Source of the DNA: an uncultured Rikenella sp. | Lineage (GTDB): Bacteria; Bacteroidota; Bacteroidia; Bacteroidales; Rikenellaceae | Length of the DNA stretch: 64,000 nucleotides | Direction: 5' to 3' | NCBI RefSeq assembly: GCF_910577125.1 | Contig: NZ_CAJTMN010000001.1 | Coordinates: 1-64,000 of the forward strand | Part shown: positions 50,673 through 60,708 of the stretch, in pieces | Layout: every line of letters starts with the position of its first letter | Position numbering within the stretch: position 1 is the first letter of the stretch | Translations under genes and position numbers: made by a program | Notes under the pieces: generated by a model | Seen by the model: only the letters and a program-made list of their open reading frames with translations | Told to the model about the DNA's origin: nothing | Database searches by the model: none

Positions 50673-52082
50673 TTATCGAATTCGGTTAAACATCCTGCCC
50701 CAACGCAACCCGGTGAAGATGTTCTTTCCGGGCGTGATCGAGAGCCAGACGAACGAGGCTTTACCTTCCACATGGTCGGCCGGAACGAAGCCCCAGAATC
50801 GTGAGTCTGCGGAGTTGTGTCGGTTGTCGCCCATCATGAAGTAATAATCCATCTGAAAGGTATAATCTTTTACTGGAGAGCCGTTTATGTAAATCAGACT
50901 ATCCGCCTCGTCGACCACCAATTCATTCCCCTCGTAGTTCCGGATAATCCGTTCGTAAAGCGGCAGATTATCGATCGTCAGCGGAACCGTTACCCCCGCC
51001 TGCGGCACCCACAGTGGCCCGAACAAGTCTTCCGTCCACGGATATCGATCCGTTTCGTGTGGAAAGATCGCCTCGTTCGGTATTCGGTTGACGAAACGGA
51101 TGACGTCCGTCACTTCCGGCAGACCTTTCAATACTTCGACCCCTTCGGCAGTCAGCGGCAAAGTATATCTCCCCGCCTCCGCCTGGTAGCCGATCTCCTC
51201 GCGGTCGATTCCGAGCCGTTCGAAAATCTTCGTCCCGATCGGAGCCGTAACATGCACCATATAAAGATGTTGCACGCCCGGTATCGACCGCTGCGCCTTG
51301 CCGTTGATGTAGACGTCGCCGTCGATCACCTGCACCGTGTCTCCCGCCAATGCCACACACCGCTTGATGTAATTCTCCCGCTTGTCCACCGGCCGATAAC
51401 GTACCTCCAGCTCGTTGTAAACCTGTTCGCGCCCCAACATCCGCACCAAATCGTAATAACTCGTGGTCGATACATCGCTCTCCATCGATCGTCCATACTC
51501 GTCCTCCATCGTAATCGTCCCCAAAGCCACCGTATCTCCTTCCGGAAAGTTGAAGACCACCACGTCGTCGCGTTTCACAACACCTCGTCCTGCCAGACGC
51601 TTGTACGGCCACTGAATCCAATCGACATACGACGGAGTGGTCTTTGTCAGCGGCAGGGTGTTCTGCACGAACGGAAACGAGATCGGGGTATTGGGCATTT
51701 TCGGCCCGTAGCAGGTCTTGTCCACGAAAATATAGTCTCCGACCAGCAAGGTCTGCTCCATCGACGACGACGGAATGACGTACATCCCGAAGAAATAGGT
51801 CTTCAATGGTACGACGACGATCACGGCGAAAAGCAAAGCTTCGACCCACTCCATCACGCGCCGGAATCCTTTATGTCCCTCTTTGTAAGCCCGATAGCGG
51901 TTGAGCCAAATGCGGTCGATAAACCGGGTGATATAGAGGTCGTAAATGACCGCCACACCGAGCAGCCACCACAGGTTCCGTGTCCAGACCATGAACCACA
52001 GCACGTAAATCAGGCTGACGACCGAAAATTTCACCCACTTGTTTCCCCAGATGGCCCGCAACTTTTCGATAGCTTTTTTCAT
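50673..52082 (-). CDS. lepB: Signal peptidase I LepB (with family insertion)
   Basis: 469 residues, longer than the 320-residue E. coli enzyme. Two N-terminal membrane helices (about 17-45 and 79-95). The catalytic site is MYVIPSSSMEQTLLVGDYIF with Ser107, and the general base is Lys240 in NYIKRCVALAGD. The late YFMMGDNRHNSADSRFWGFV box is the family SGDNR motif. The Ser and Lys segments are separated by a long periplasmic insertion (about 125-230). It cleaves signal peptides from exported proteins. In the same direction as dapB, 15 nt apart. Confidence 0.94.
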   Translation of the reverse strand: MKKAIEKLRAIWGNKWVKFSVVSLIYVLWFMVWTRNLWWLLGVAVIYDLYITRFIDRIWLNRYRAYKEGHKGFRRVMEWVEALLFAVIVVVPLKTYFFGMYVIPSSSMEQTLLVGDYIFVDKTCYGPKMPNTPISFPFVQNTLPLTKTTPSYVDWIQWPYKRLAGRGVVKRDDVVVFNFPEGDTVALGTITMEDEYGRSMESDVSTTSYYDLVRMLGREQVYNELEVRYRPVDKRENYIKRCVALAGDTVQVIDGDVYINGKAQRSIPGVQHLYMVHVTAPIGTKIFERLGIDREEIGYQAEAGRYTLPLTAEGVEVLKGLPEVTDVIRFVNRIPNEAIFPHETDRYPWTEDLFGPLWVPQAGVTVPLTIDNLPLYERIIRNYEGNELVVDEADSLIYINGSPVKDYTFQMDYYFMMGDNRHNSADSRFWGFVPADHVEGKASFVWLSITPGKNIFTGLRWGRMFNRIR

Positions 52083-52097
52083 GTCGTGTCGTTTCGG

Positions 52098-52823
52098 TTA
52101 GAATCCCAGCAGGTCTTTCATCCCGTAGACCTGTCCCGTTCCGCGTTTATCGGCCAGAAACTCTGCCGCCAGAACCGCTCCCATCGCAAATCCGCTGCGG
52201 TTCTTGGCATTGTGGTCGATGGTGATGATATCGGCGTCCGATTCCCAAACCACGGTGTGAATCCCCGGCACCATCGCCCGCCGCTGTGCCGTGACTTCCA
52301 ACTCGTCCGGCGTAGTGGTCGTTCCCAGGTGCCATGTGGTTTTCCGGTCGATTCCGGCCAGTATATCCTCGGCCAGAGTCACTGCCGTCCCGCTCGGCGC
52401 ATCTTTTTTCTGCACATGATGCACCTCGTTCAAAGTGACGTCGTACTCCGGAAAACGGTTCATCATCTCGGCCAGCTTCCTGTTGATGGCGAAAAAGAGA
52501 TTGACGCCGATGCTGTAGTTCGAGGCGTAGAAAAACGCGCCCTGTTTCTGTTCGCACAACGCGGTCACCTCCGGCAAGCGATCCAGCCAGGCTGTGGTTC
52601 CGCACACCACCGGTATCCCGCTCTCAAGGCAGGTCATGATATTTCCGTATGCCGTCCCCGGCGTCGTGAATTCGATCACCACGTCGCATGCCGCCAGATG
52701 CTCTGCCGTGAGCTGATCCGTGTTGTTCATGTCGATTATCAGCGGGATTTCGTGTCCCCGCGAGAGCAGGATCCGTTCGATCTCGTGCCCCATTTTGCCG
52801 TAGCCTATCAGTGCGATTTTCAT
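52098..52823 (-). CDS. dapB: 4-hydroxy-tetrahydrodipicolinate reductase DapB
   Basis: 241 residues from the ATG at 52823, where the Rossmann fold begins (MKIALIGYGKMGHEIERIL); the open frame to 52928 passes through a terminator hairpin and is not credible. NEVHHVQKKDAPSGTAVTLA holds the catalytic His and the substrate-binding KKDAPSGT. It reduces 4-hydroxy-tetrahydrodipicolinate with NAD(P)H in lysine and diaminopimelate synthesis. Other dap genes are not linked here. Confidence 0.95.
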   Translation of the reverse strand: MKIALIGYGKMGHEIERILLSRGHEIPLIIDMNNTDQLTAEHLAACDVVIEFTTPGTAYGNIMTCLESGIPVVCGTTAWLDRLPEVTALCEQKQGAFFYASNYSIGVNLFFAINRKLAEMMNRFPEYDVTLNEVHHVQKKDAPSGTAVTLAEDILAGIDRKTTWHLGTTTTPDELEVTAQRRAMVPGIHTVVWESDADIITIDHNAKNRSGFAMGAVLAAEFLADKRGTGQVYGMKDLLGF

Positions 52824-52845
52824 ATCAGGGTTGAAAGTAATACAT

Positions 52846-52886
52846 AAAAAGCGAAAAACAAAATCAGGTTTTGTTTTTCGCTTTTT
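52846..52886 (-). terminator. Hairpin terminator after purA
   Basis: An exact 18-bp inverted repeat (52846-52863 and 52869-52886) with a 5-nt loop; A/T-rich arms read TTTTGTTTTTCGCTTTTT on the minus strand. It lies between the purA stop (32 nt) and dapB start. Confidence 0.8.
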
Positions 52887-52917
52887 CGGTTTGAAATGAG
52901 GGGAGGTTACTGATGTA

Positions 52918-54183
52918 TCACCGGACAATCGTCTCGTCGCGATCCGGCCCGACGGAGATAATCTTCACCGGCACGCCCGTCTCCCGTTCGATGAACTCGA
53001 CATACTCCTTGAACTGCCGCGGAAACTCCTCATAGCGACGAATTCCGTTGATGTCGCAGTTCCACCCTTCGAACTCCTTATATATCGGTGTGATCTCTTC
53101 ATTGGTTTCGTACGGAAACTCCGTCACCCGCCGTCCGCCGATCTCATACGCCACTGCCACCTTAATGGTCGGGAAAGTGTTCAGCACGTCCGATTTCATC
53201 ATGATGAGCTGTGTCACCCCGTTGATCATCGCGCTGTACTTCAAGGCTACCATATCGAGCCATCCGCATCTCCGCTCACGGCCTGTCACCGCGCCGAACT
53301 CATGCCCGATCTGCTGCAAATCCTTGCCGGTCTGGTCGAACAGCTCCGTCGGAAACGGCCCGCTCCCGACTCTGGTGCAATACGCCTTGAAAATCCCGAA
53401 GACCTCGCCGATTTTATTCGGCGCCACTCCCAGACCGATGCAAGCCCCGGCACACACCGTATTGGAAGAGGTTACGAACGGGTAAGTCCCGTAATCGACA
53501 TCGAGCAGCGATCCCTGCGCCCCTTCCGCCAAAACGGCCTGTCCGTTGCTCAGCAGTCGGTTCATCTCGTGTTCCGCCTCGATGATGGTGAACTGCCGCA
53601 AGGTCTCGATGCCGGCGAACCACTGGGCCTCGTATTCCGCAATGTCGTACGTGAAGCCTTCGAACTGTGCGAGCATGGCGATGTGTTTCTGTTTGAGCCG
53701 CTCGTACCGCTCCATGAACGACGGCGAGAGGATGTCCCCCACCCGCAGCCCGTTCCGGCCGGTCTTGTCCATATAGGTCGGCCCGATTCCTTTGAGCGTG
53801 GAACCGATCTTGGCCTTTCCCTTCGCCGCTTCGCTGGCGGCGTCGAGCATCCGATGAGTCGGTAAAATGAGGTGTGCTTTTTTTGCAATCCGTATTTTCG
53901 CCTTGACATCCACCCCCATCTGTTCCAGTTCGCCCGTCTCCTGAGCGAAGGTCACCGGATCGAGCACCACGCCGTTTCCGATGATATTGACGGCGTTTTC
54001 ACGAAAAATGCCGGACGGTATCGACCGCAATACGTGTACCTTGTCGCCGAAATGCAGGGAGTGTCCGGCATTCGGCCCCCCCTGGAAACGGGCGATTACG
54101 CCGTAATCGGGCGTGAGTACATCGACGACTTTTCCTTTTCCTTCGTCGCCCCATTGCAGGCCGAGAACTACATCGACTTTCAT
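52918..54183 (-). CDS. purA: Adenylosuccinate synthetase PurA
   Basis: 421 residues. VVLGLQWGDEGKGKVVDVL (4-22) carries the P-loop, followed by FQGGPNAGHSLHFGDKVHV, GNGVVLDP and LKGIGPTYMDKTGRNGLRVG. LAEGAQGSLLDVDYGTYPFV and VTGRERRCGWLDMVALKYS complete the IMP- and aspartate-binding sites. It couples GTP hydrolysis to IMP plus aspartate condensation in AMP synthesis. Followed by the terminator hairpin. Confidence 0.97.
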   Translation of the reverse strand: MKVDVVLGLQWGDEGKGKVVDVLTPDYGVIARFQGGPNAGHSLHFGDKVHVLRSIPSGIFRENAVNIIGNGVVLDPVTFAQETGELEQMGVDVKAKIRIAKKAHLILPTHRMLDAASEAAKGKAKIGSTLKGIGPTYMDKTGRNGLRVGDILSPSFMERYERLKQKHIAMLAQFEGFTYDIAEYEAQWFAGIETLRQFTIIEAEHEMNRLLSNGQAVLAEGAQGSLLDVDYGTYPFVTSSNTVCAGACIGLGVAPNKIGEVFGIFKAYCTRVGSGPFPTELFDQTGKDLQQIGHEFGAVTGRERRCGWLDMVALKYSAMINGVTQLIMMKSDVLNTFPTIKVAVAYEIGGRRVTEFPYETNEEITPIYKEFEGWNCDINGIRRYEEFPRQFKEYVEFIERETGVPVKIISVGPDRDETIVR

Positions 54184-54237
54184 GCAGAGATGTTTTCGTA
54201 TGATAAATTATTCGGGTCGGCTGAAAAGCCCGACCTG

Positions 54238-54245
54238 CAAAAGTA
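54238..54245 (-). promoter_or_regulatory. Candidate purA promoter -7 box
   Basis: TACTTTTG on the minus strand, a perfect TAnnTTTG. The roughly 50-nt leader that follows contains a small hairpin (GGTCGG against CCGACC), which could modulate translation. Confidence 0.5.
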
Positions 54246-54283
54246 CAAAAATCCTCGTCTTTTTCGAACAGGTCGGCGGTCGA

Positions 54284-55126
54284 TTATTTTTTGCGTTCGA
54301 TTCGCTCGACCGTCCGGTCGCCGATCTCGACCACGCCGTGGCTCTTCAAATAACCGACGGCCCGTTTGAATATCTTTTTGCTCATTCCGGTCGTCAGCCG
54401 CACCTCTTCGGGGTCGGATTTGTCACCCACGGAGAGGATCCCGTCCGCTTCGTCGAGCATTTTCAGGATGGCATCGGCGGCGATCTTGACCTGGTTGAAG
54501 CCCTCCTGCTGCAGCGAGATGTCGATACGATGGTCTTCCGCGATCTTCCGCACGTAGCCCTTCATCCGCATGCCGAGTTTCACGTCGGTGAAGATCTGGT
54601 TGTCGTAGAGCATCCCCCAGTGGCGGTCGTTGATGACCACCCGGTATCCTTTCGGTTTCCGCACGGCGATCAGAATGTCGACCTCCTCCTTCGGCCGCAC
54701 GGTAATCTCGTCGTTATTGACCCGTTTCCCGAGCTTCGTTGTCCCCACCGGTCGTCCCGTCACGTTGTCCACATAGAGCGCCACGGCATACCACTCACCG
54801 ACCATCATCGGCGCCTGCTGGTTGCGTTTCGGCACGAAGAGGTCTTTGGGCAGGCCCCAGTCGACGAACGTGCCGTGGTAGTTGAATCCCACGGCCTGCA
54901 AGGCCGCAATGCCGCCCTCGACGATTTTAGGCTGTTCGGTCGTCGCTACCGGACGGTCTTCCGAATCGGTGTAAACGAAGACCTCCATCGGATCGCCTAT
55001 GGCATAGCTCTCCGGCATGTACCGTTTGGGGAGCAGCACCTCGTGTCCCTCTTCGTCCGTCAGATAAAGCCCGTTGTCGGTCTCGCGCGCAATGGTCAGC
55101 CGATTGTAATTCGCAACTCGTATCAA
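54284..55126 (-). CDS. cvfB: S1-like RNA-binding protein, CvfB family
   Basis: 280 residues. Three S1-like barrels are visible (IARETDNGLYLTDEEGHEVL, GFNYHGTFVDWGLPKDLFVP, and YRVVINDRHWGMLYDNQIF), followed by a C-terminal winged-helix domain (ADAILKMLDEADGILSVGDK, then KIFKRAVGYLKSHGVVE), the CvfB arrangement. It acts in the cytoplasm as an RNA-binding regulator; in staphylococci CvfB affects virulence gene expression. Promoter-like TATCTTTG lies 25 nt upstream. The 100-nt gap to purA holds the latter's promoter. Confidence 0.9.
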   Translation of the reverse strand: MIRVANYNRLTIARETDNGLYLTDEEGHEVLLPKRYMPESYAIGDPMEVFVYTDSEDRPVATTEQPKIVEGGIAALQAVGFNYHGTFVDWGLPKDLFVPKRNQQAPMMVGEWYAVALYVDNVTGRPVGTTKLGKRVNNDEITVRPKEEVDILIAVRKPKGYRVVINDRHWGMLYDNQIFTDVKLGMRMKGYVRKIAEDHRIDISLQQEGFNQVKIAADAILKMLDEADGILSVGDKSDPEEVRLTTGMSKKIFKRAVGYLKSHGVVEIGDRTVERIERKK

Positions 55127-55150
55127 TTTCGTTCCCGCTTTTGGTGGCTA

Positions 55151-55158
55151 CAAAGATA
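55151..55158 (-). promoter_or_regulatory. Candidate cvfB promoter -7 box
   Basis: TATCTTTG on the minus strand, a perfect TAnnTTTG, 25 nt before the cvfB ATG. No TTTG at 20-nt spacing. Confidence 0.5.
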
Positions 55159-55208
55159 GAATTTTCCGCGATAGTTCGACCGGGGTGCCGAATTATCCGC
55201 CGACTTTC

Positions 55209-55240
55209 GTTGCAGGAAAGCCGGCGGAAACGTAACTTTG
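55209..55240 (+). promoter_or_regulatory. Promoter of the nitrilase-family amidase operon
   Basis: GTTG (55209-55212), exactly 20 nt, TAACTTTG (55233-55240). Three of four -33 bases and all -7 bases match. 30 nt before the ATG at 55270. Confidence 0.65.
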
Positions 55241-55269
55241 CAGGATTCGCGGAATCAGGGGATACAGAT

Positions 55270-56076
55270 ATGGATAAATTATTGAAATTAGCTGTTTTTC
55301 AGATGGATACCCAGTGGGAGGCGCCATCGGAAAATTGCCGGCGGGTGACCGAATGGGTCGACCGGGAGGCGGGCGATGCGGATTTGATCGTCCTGCCGGA
55401 GATGTTCGCCACGGGGTTCAGCATGGAGCCGGAGCGGATCGCTCAGGAGATGGACGGCGAGGTGGTCTCGTTTTTGCGCGGACTGGCGATGCGGACGGGA
55501 AAAGCGATTATTACGAGCGTGGCGATTCGCGACCACATCCGGCGGACGGAGGCGGAGACGGGCTATTTCAACCGGCTGTTTTTCGTCGCTCCGGACGGCG
55601 TGTGGCTGACCTACAACAAGCGGCACCTGTTCCGGATGGGGGGCGAACACGAGCATTACGCCGAGGGGAGCGAGCGGCGGCTGATCGTCCATTACAAAGG
55701 GTTCCGGATCTGTCCGATGATCTGTTACGATTTGCGCTTCCCGGTCTTTTCGCGGAATCGAAAGGATTACGACCTGTTGCTTTATGTGGCCAGCTGGCCG
55801 GAGGCGAGACGGTATGCGTGGAGCACGCTGCTGCGGGCGCGAGCGATCGAAAATCAGGCCTATGTGGTGGGCTGCAACCGGTGCGGGACGGATCCGGGGA
55901 ACAGCTATTCGGGCGATTCGGTGGTGCTCGACTTTCTGGGGCAGCCGCTGGCCGAGGCGGTGCCGGGGCAGGAGGAGATGATCCATGCCACCTTGTCGCT
56001 CGATGAGCTGGAGGGGTTCCGTCAGCGTTTCCCGGCCCACCTGGATGCCGATGACTTCACATGGGGCGAGGAGTAG
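55270..56076 (+). CDS. Carbon-nitrogen hydrolase, omega-amidase (YafV) type
   Basis: 268 residues from the ATG at 55270; the longer frame adds 43 residues over the promoter region. The catalytic triad is intact: Glu44 in VLPEMFATGF, Lys117 in YNKRHLF, Cys152 in CPMICYDLRFP. The ENQAYVVGCNRCGTDPGNSY stretch matches the Nit2/YafV branch that hydrolyses alpha-ketoglutaramate or ketosuccinamate to ammonia and keto acid. Followed 3 nt later by the TSUP gene. Confidence 0.9.
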   Translation: MDKLLKLAVFQMDTQWEAPSENCRRVTEWVDREAGDADLIVLPEMFATGFSMEPERIAQEMDGEVVSFLRGLAMRTGKAIITSVAIRDHIRRTEAETGYFNRLFFVAPDGVWLTYNKRHLFRMGGEHEHYAEGSERRLIVHYKGFRICPMICYDLRFPVFSRNRKDYDLLLYVASWPEARRYAWSTLLRARAIENQAYVVGCNRCGTDPGNSYSGDSVVLDFLGQPLAEAVPGQEEMIHATLSLDELEGFRQRFPAHLDADDFTWGEE

Positions 56077-56079
56077 CCG

Positions 56080-56859
56080 ATGAGTGTGTCGATTGTCATC
56101 CTGCTGATCTGTTCGGGCATCTTCGTCGGCGTGGTCAACACCTTTGCCGGGGCGGCTGCGGCGGTGTCGATTTCGGTCTACACGGCGCTGGGGCTTCCGA
56201 TCGAGATCGCCAACGGGACGAACCGACTGCCGGTCTTGTTTCAGGCTTCGGCTGCGGCGGTCAATTTCCGGAAACAGCACCTGTTGGACTACTCCGTGGG
56301 GCTGAAACTGGGGATTCCGACCGCTTTGGGGGCGCTGGCGGGAGCCGAGTTTGCCGCGTCGGTCGATCCGTCGATCTTCGTCATCCTGCTGGCGACGATC
56401 CTTATTCTGCTTCTGACATTATTGATATTCAGTCCGAACCGGATATTCAAAGGCAACGGCAAACCGGCGAGGGAGGTGCGGAAGCTGGACTGCCTGTGGT
56501 TCTTTCTGGTGGGCCTCTACGGCGGTGCGTTCCAGATCGGGATGGGCTACGTGATTCTCGGGCTGACCATCATGGGGATGGGCTATGACGTGATCACGGC
56601 CAATGCGCTGAAGAGTTTCATCGTGATGCTCTATATCCCGTTTTCGCTGGCCGTCTTCATGTACCACGGCCAGATCGCTTACGGGTACGGTCTGGTGCAC
56701 TCGATCGGGAATGTGATCGGGGCGTATGTAGCCTCGCGCTATGCGACACGGATCAACACACAGTTTTTGCGGTGGATGCTGATCGTGTTCATCGTCCTGA
56801 CCGTATTGGATTTGTTTAAAATAATCAGTATCAAAAATGCGTTGGATAACATATTGTAG
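56080..56859 (+). CDS. TSUP (TauE/SafE) family membrane transporter
   Basis: 259 residues, about seven to eight helices. The duplicated TauE/SafE signature is present: GIFVGVVNTFAGAAAAVSIS (12-31) and GLYGGAFQIGMGYVILGLTI in the second half. NRLPVLFQASAAAVNFRKQH and the late SIGNVIGAYVASRYA are typical. Members export sulfite, sulfoacetate or other organic anions; no partner gene gives the substrate. It begins 3 nt after the amidase stop. Confidence 0.88.
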   Translation: MSVSIVILLICSGIFVGVVNTFAGAAAAVSISVYTALGLPIEIANGTNRLPVLFQASAAAVNFRKQHLLDYSVGLKLGIPTALGALAGAEFAASVDPSIFVILLATILILLLTLLIFSPNRIFKGNGKPAREVRKLDCLWFFLVGLYGGAFQIGMGYVILGLTIMGMGYDVITANALKSFIVMLYIPFSLAVFMYHGQIAYGYGLVHSIGNVIGAYVASRYATRINTQFLRWMLIVFIVLTVLDLFKIISIKNALDNIL

Positions 56860-56869
56860 ATCGATCGGA

Positions 56870-57811
56870 ATGAGAAAAATCGCGATTCTGTTTGCCGCCG
56901 CTCTTTCGGCAGGCAGTGTGACGACGGCTTGCGCCCAGCAGGGGAAGGGAGGACGGCCGGCTCCGGCGGCGGTGTCCGAAGTGCCGGGCGAGGCCTCGCC
57001 GATATTCGTACCGGACTTGCCGCGCGGACTGACTTTCGCGGGCGAACGGGTTCCGCTCGAATATGCCGAGGTGCGCGAGGCGCTGGAGCGGGAGATTACC
57101 GTGACGATGTTCATGCAGTCGCGGACGCTCCGCACGCTGCGGATGACGACCCGCTACTTTCCGGTCATCGAGCCGATCATGAAGAAGTACGGCATTCCGG
57201 AGGACTTCAAATACCTCTGCATGGCGGAGAGCAATCTGGATCCGAACACCGTCTCGCCGGTCGGCGCTTCGGGGCTGTGGCAGCTGATGAAGTCGGCGGC
57301 CAAGGATTACGGGGTCGAGACGGGCGACAATGTCGATCTGCGGTTCCACGTCGAGCAATCGACCGAAGCGGCGTGCAAATACCTGCGCGACGCTTACAAA
57401 CGGTACGGGAGCTGGACGATGGCGGCCGCTTCGTACAATGCCGGGCTGGCGGGGGTCAGCAAACGGATAGCGATCCAGGGGGTGAAGTCCTACTACGACC
57501 TCTTTCTGCCGGAGGAGACGATGCGGTATGTCTACCGGATCCTCTCCTGCAAGCTGGTGGTCGAGAATCCGCAGAAGTACGGCTTCCAGCTGCGGCGGAA
57601 AGACTATCTGCCGGCCTTCGAGAACTACCGGCGGGTGAAGGTCGGAGGGCAGAACATCGACTGGTCGGCGGTGGCGGCCAAGTATGAAACCAACTACAAG
57701 GTGTTGCGGATACTCAATCCGTGGATCCGGAGCTACGAATATGCCAACAAGGCGGGAACGACCTACGAGGTCATGATTCCGACGGAAGGGTTCAGAGAAC
57801 ATGGGAAATAA
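56870..57811 (+). CDS. Lytic murein transglycosylase (SLT domain)
   Basis: 313 residues from the ATG at 56870 (10 nt after the TSUP stop). Signal peptide MRKIAILFAAALSAGSVTTA with Cys21, possibly a lipoprotein. The SLT catalytic domain has YLCMAESNLDPNTVSPVGAS (115-134) with catalytic Glu120, then GLWQLMKSAAKDYGVET and ASYNAGLAGVSKR, as in MltD-type enzymes. No complete LysM repeat is evident, although the end (NYKVLRILNPWIRSYEYANK) recalls one. It cleaves glycan strands with 1,6-anhydro ends. The stop overlaps uvrA by 11 nt. Confidence 0.9.
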   Translation: MRKIAILFAAALSAGSVTTACAQQGKGGRPAPAAVSEVPGEASPIFVPDLPRGLTFAGERVPLEYAEVREALEREITVTMFMQSRTLRTLRMTTRYFPVIEPIMKKYGIPEDFKYLCMAESNLDPNTVSPVGASGLWQLMKSAAKDYGVETGDNVDLRFHVEQSTEAACKYLRDAYKRYGSWTMAAASYNAGLAGVSKRIAIQGVKSYYDLFLPEETMRYVYRILSCKLVVENPQKYGFQLRRKDYLPAFENYRRVKVGGQNIDWSAVAAKYETNYKVLRILNPWIRSYEYANKAGTTYEVMIPTEGFREHGK

Positions 57812-60689
57812 ACACGATCAGATTATCGTCGAAGGGGCGCGGGTGCATAACCTGAAGAACGTGGACGTAGTGATTCCGCGCGACAAGTTCACGGTGATTA
57901 CCGGTCTGTCGGGGTCGGGGAAGTCGTCGCTGGCGTTCGACACCATCTATGCCGAAGGGCAGCGCAGGTATCTCGAGACATTGAGCGCCTATGCGCGGCA
58001 GTTTTTCGGGACGCTCGAACGGCCGGACGTGGATAAGATTACGGGGCTCAGTCCGGTGATCGCGATCGAACAGAAGACCACGGGGCGCAATCCGCGGTCG
58101 ACAGTGGGGACGGTGACCGAGATCAACGACTTCATGCGCCTCCTGTTCGCCAGGGCTTCGGTGGCCTACTCCAAGGCGACGGGCGAGGAGATGGTGCACT
58201 ACAGCGACCAGCAGATTACCGAACTAATCATCGAGCGGTTCGGCGGGAAGCGGATCGCACTGCTCGCACCGGTGGTCAAGGGGCGGAAGGGGCACTATCG
58301 CGAGCTGTTCGCTTCGATGATCAAGAAGGGTTACCTGTATGCCAGAGTGGATGGCGAAATCGTCGAATTGCACGGGGGGATGCAGCTGGACCGGTACAAG
58401 ATTCACCACATCGAACTGGTGATCGACCGGATGGTGGCGGAAGCGGGAGCCGAGGCGCGGATCAGGAAGAGTCTCGAAGAGGCGATGCGGCAGGGGAAAG
58501 GGACGATGATGGTAGCCGACTACGAGACGGGCGAGGCCAGATTCTATAGCCGGAATTTGATGTGTCCGACGACGGGGATTTCATACAACGAGCCGGCGCC
58601 GCACACCTTTTCGTTCAATTCGCCGCAGGGGGCTTGTCCGCACTGCAACGGGCTGGGCGAGGAGACGGTGTTCGACATCTCGCGCATTATTCCGGACGGA
58701 AGCAAGTCGATTAACCGGGGGGGGATTCAGCCGCTCGGGAAGCCGAAAGCCAACTCGATTTTCAACAAGATGAGCTCCTTGGCGGCGCGGTACGACTTTA
58801 CGTTCGACACGCCGCTCGACGAGCTGGACGAAGAAGCGATGAATGCCTTGCTCTACGGGGATGCCACGCCGTTGCGGGTAACGGCTTTGTCGGGGGCGCG
58901 GAACAGTTGTATGACGACATGGGACGGGGTGATGGCCTACTTAGAAGCGGAGGCCGAGGAGGGAGAGCGGGGGGCGAAGTGGAAGGAGCAGTATGTGGAA
59001 CGGAGGCCGTGCTCGGTTTGCGGGGGCAGTCGTTTGCGCGAAGATTCGCTCTACTTCAGGATCGACGGAAAGAACATTGCGGAGCTCTCGGCGATGAGCA
59101 TCGAGGAACTCACTGCATGGTTCGACGGGATCGAAACCCGGTTGACCAAGAAGCAGCAGGCCATTGCGCGGGATATTCTGAAGGAGATTCGCGAGCGGCT
59201 GCGGTTCCTGATGGATGTGGGACTGGGGTATCTGTCGCTGTCGCGCTCGTCGCGGACGCTGAGCGGCGGGGAGAGCCAGCGCATCCGGCTGGCGACGCAG
59301 ATCGGCTCGAAGCTGGTCAACGTGCTCTATATTCTGGACGAACCGAGCATCGGGCTGCACCAGCGGGATAACATCAAACTGATCAACTCGCTGCGGCAGC
59401 TGCGCGATGCGGGGAACAGCGTGATCGTGGTAGAGCATGATCAGGAGATGATCGAGTCGGCGGACTGGATCGTGGATGTCGGCCCGGCGGCGGGAAGAAA
59501 GGGAGGGGAGATTTCCGCCGTGGGGACACTGGATGAAGTATTGAAAACGCCGACCTACACGACCGATTACCTGACGGGCCGGCGGGCGATCGAGATTCCG
59601 ACGACCTTGCGGGAGGGGTCTGGCAAATTTTTGACGATTCACGGCGCGCGGGGCAATAATTTGAAGAATCTGACCGTGTGTTTTCCGCTCGGGAAATTTA
59701 TCGTGGTCACCGGGGTGAGCGGCAGCGGAAAGTCGACCTTGATTAACCAGACGCTGCGGCCGGCGATTGCGCGGGAACTCTACCGGTCGTTCGACCAGCC
59801 GCTGCCCTACGACAAAATCGAAGGGCTGGAGCATATCGACAAACTGGTGATCGTCGACCAGTCGCCGATCGGGCGGAGTCCGCGGAGCAATCCGGCCACC
59901 TACTCCAATGTCTTCGGCGATATTCGGAAGCTGTTCGAGGCGACGCCGGATGCGCAGATCAGGGGGTATAAGGCGGGGCGGTTCTCGTTCAACGTCAAGG
60001 GGGGACGGTGCGAGGAGTGTCGAGGCGCGGGGGTGCAGACTATCGAGATGAACTTTCTGCCGGATGTTTATGTGACCTGCAAGGCGTGCAACGGGCATCG
60101 CTATAACCGCGAGACGTTGCAGGTGAAGTACAAGGGAAAGAATATCGACGAGGTGCTGAACATGACGGTCAACCAGGCGGTCGAGTTTTTCGAGCATGTG
60201 CCGACCATTCATCAGAAGCTCAAGGCGATTCAGGATGTGGGGCTGGGGTACCTCAGACTGGGGCAGCCGTGCACGACCTTGAGCGGCGGGGAAAGCCAGC
60301 GGATCAAGCTTTCGGCGGAGCTCTCGCGGCGGGATACGGGGAATACCTTATATATTCTGGACGAGCCGACCACCGGGCTGCACTTCGAGGATATCCGTGT
60401 GCTGCTGGGCGTGCTGAACAAGCTGGCAGACAAGGGAAACACGGTGATCGTCATCGAACACAACTTAGATGTGATCAAGGTGGCCGACCACCTGATCGAT
60501 ATCGGGCCCGAGGGGGGCGAAGGCGGGGGCGAGTTGATCGCTCAGGGAACACCGATCGAAGTGGCGGCATGCGACCGGAGCTATACGGGCCGGTTCCTGA
60601 AACCGCTGCTGGAAAAGGCGGCTCCGAAAGCGGCCAAGAGCCGGCGACCCAAGGCGAAAAAATTTGAGAATGGCAAAAAAACTTCCTAA
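57801..60689 (+). CDS. uvrA: Excinuclease ABC subunit A UvrA
   Basis: 962 residues. Two ABC ATPase halves: [20 protein letters not shown] (32-51) and [18 protein letters not shown] in the second half; signature LSGGESQRI occurs in both (near 490 and 828). The C-terminal zinc module is intact (CEECRGAGV with [11 protein letters not shown]), but in the N-terminal zinc module the first pair reads CPTTG (Cys255, Thr258 in place of Cys) against CPHCNG (279-282). UvrA recognises bulky DNA lesions and loads UvrB. Overlaps the transglycosylase by 11 nt. Confidence 0.96.
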   Translation: MGNKHDQIIVEGARVHNLKNVDVVIPRDKFTVITGLSGSGKSSLAFDTIYAEGQRRYLETLSAYARQFFGTLERPDVDKITGLSPVIAIEQKTTGRNPRSTVGTVTEINDFMRLLFARASVAYSKATGEEMVHYSDQQITELIIERFGGKRIALLAPVVKGRKGHYRELFASMIKKGYLYARVDGEIVELHGGMQLDRYKIHHIELVIDRMVAEAGAEARIRKSLEEAMRQGKGTMMVADYETGEARFYSRNLMCPTTGISYNEPAPHTFSFNSPQGACPHCNGLGEETVFDISRIIPDGSKSINRGGIQPLGKPKANSIFNKMSSLAARYDFTFDTPLDELDEEAMNALLYGDATPLRVTALSGARNSCMTTWDGVMAYLEAEAEEGERGAKWKEQYVERRPCSVCGGSRLREDSLYFRIDGKNIAELSAMSIEELTAWFDGIETRLTKKQQAIARDILKEIRERLRFLMDVGLGYLSLSRSSRTLSGGESQRIRLATQIGSKLVNVLYILDEPSIGLHQRDNIKLINSLRQLRDAGNSVIVVEHDQEMIESADWIVDVGPAAGRKGGEISAVGTLDEVLKTPTYTTDYLTGRRAIEIPTTLREGSGKFLTIHGARGNNLKNLTVCFPLGKFIVVTGVSGSGKSTLINQTLRPAIARELYRSFDQPLPYDKIEGLEHIDKLVIVDQSPIGRSPRSNPATYSNVFGDIRKLFEATPDAQIRGYKAGRFSFNVKGGRCEECRGAGVQTIEMNFLPDVYVTCKACNGHRYNRETLQVKYKGKNIDEVLNMTVNQAVEFFEHVPTIHQKLKAIQDVGLGYLRLGQPCTTLSGGESQRIKLSAELSRRDTGNTLYILDEPTTGLHFEDIRVLLGVLNKLADKGNTVIVIEHNLDVIKVADHLIDIGPEGGEGGGELIAQGTPIEVAACDRSYTGRFLKPLLEKAAPKAAKSRRPKAKKFENGKKTS

Positions 60690-60694
60690 TTTTG
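60663..60694 (+). promoter_or_regulatory. Promoter of the DUF349-pyrG unit, overlapping the uvrA stop
   Basis: TTTG (60663-60666), exactly 20 nt, TAATTTTG (60687-60694), a perfect match. The -7 box overlaps the uvrA stop codon, so the promoter lies inside uvrA. Confidence 0.7.
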
Positions 60695-60708
60695 TAGGAG
60701 CGTTTGGG

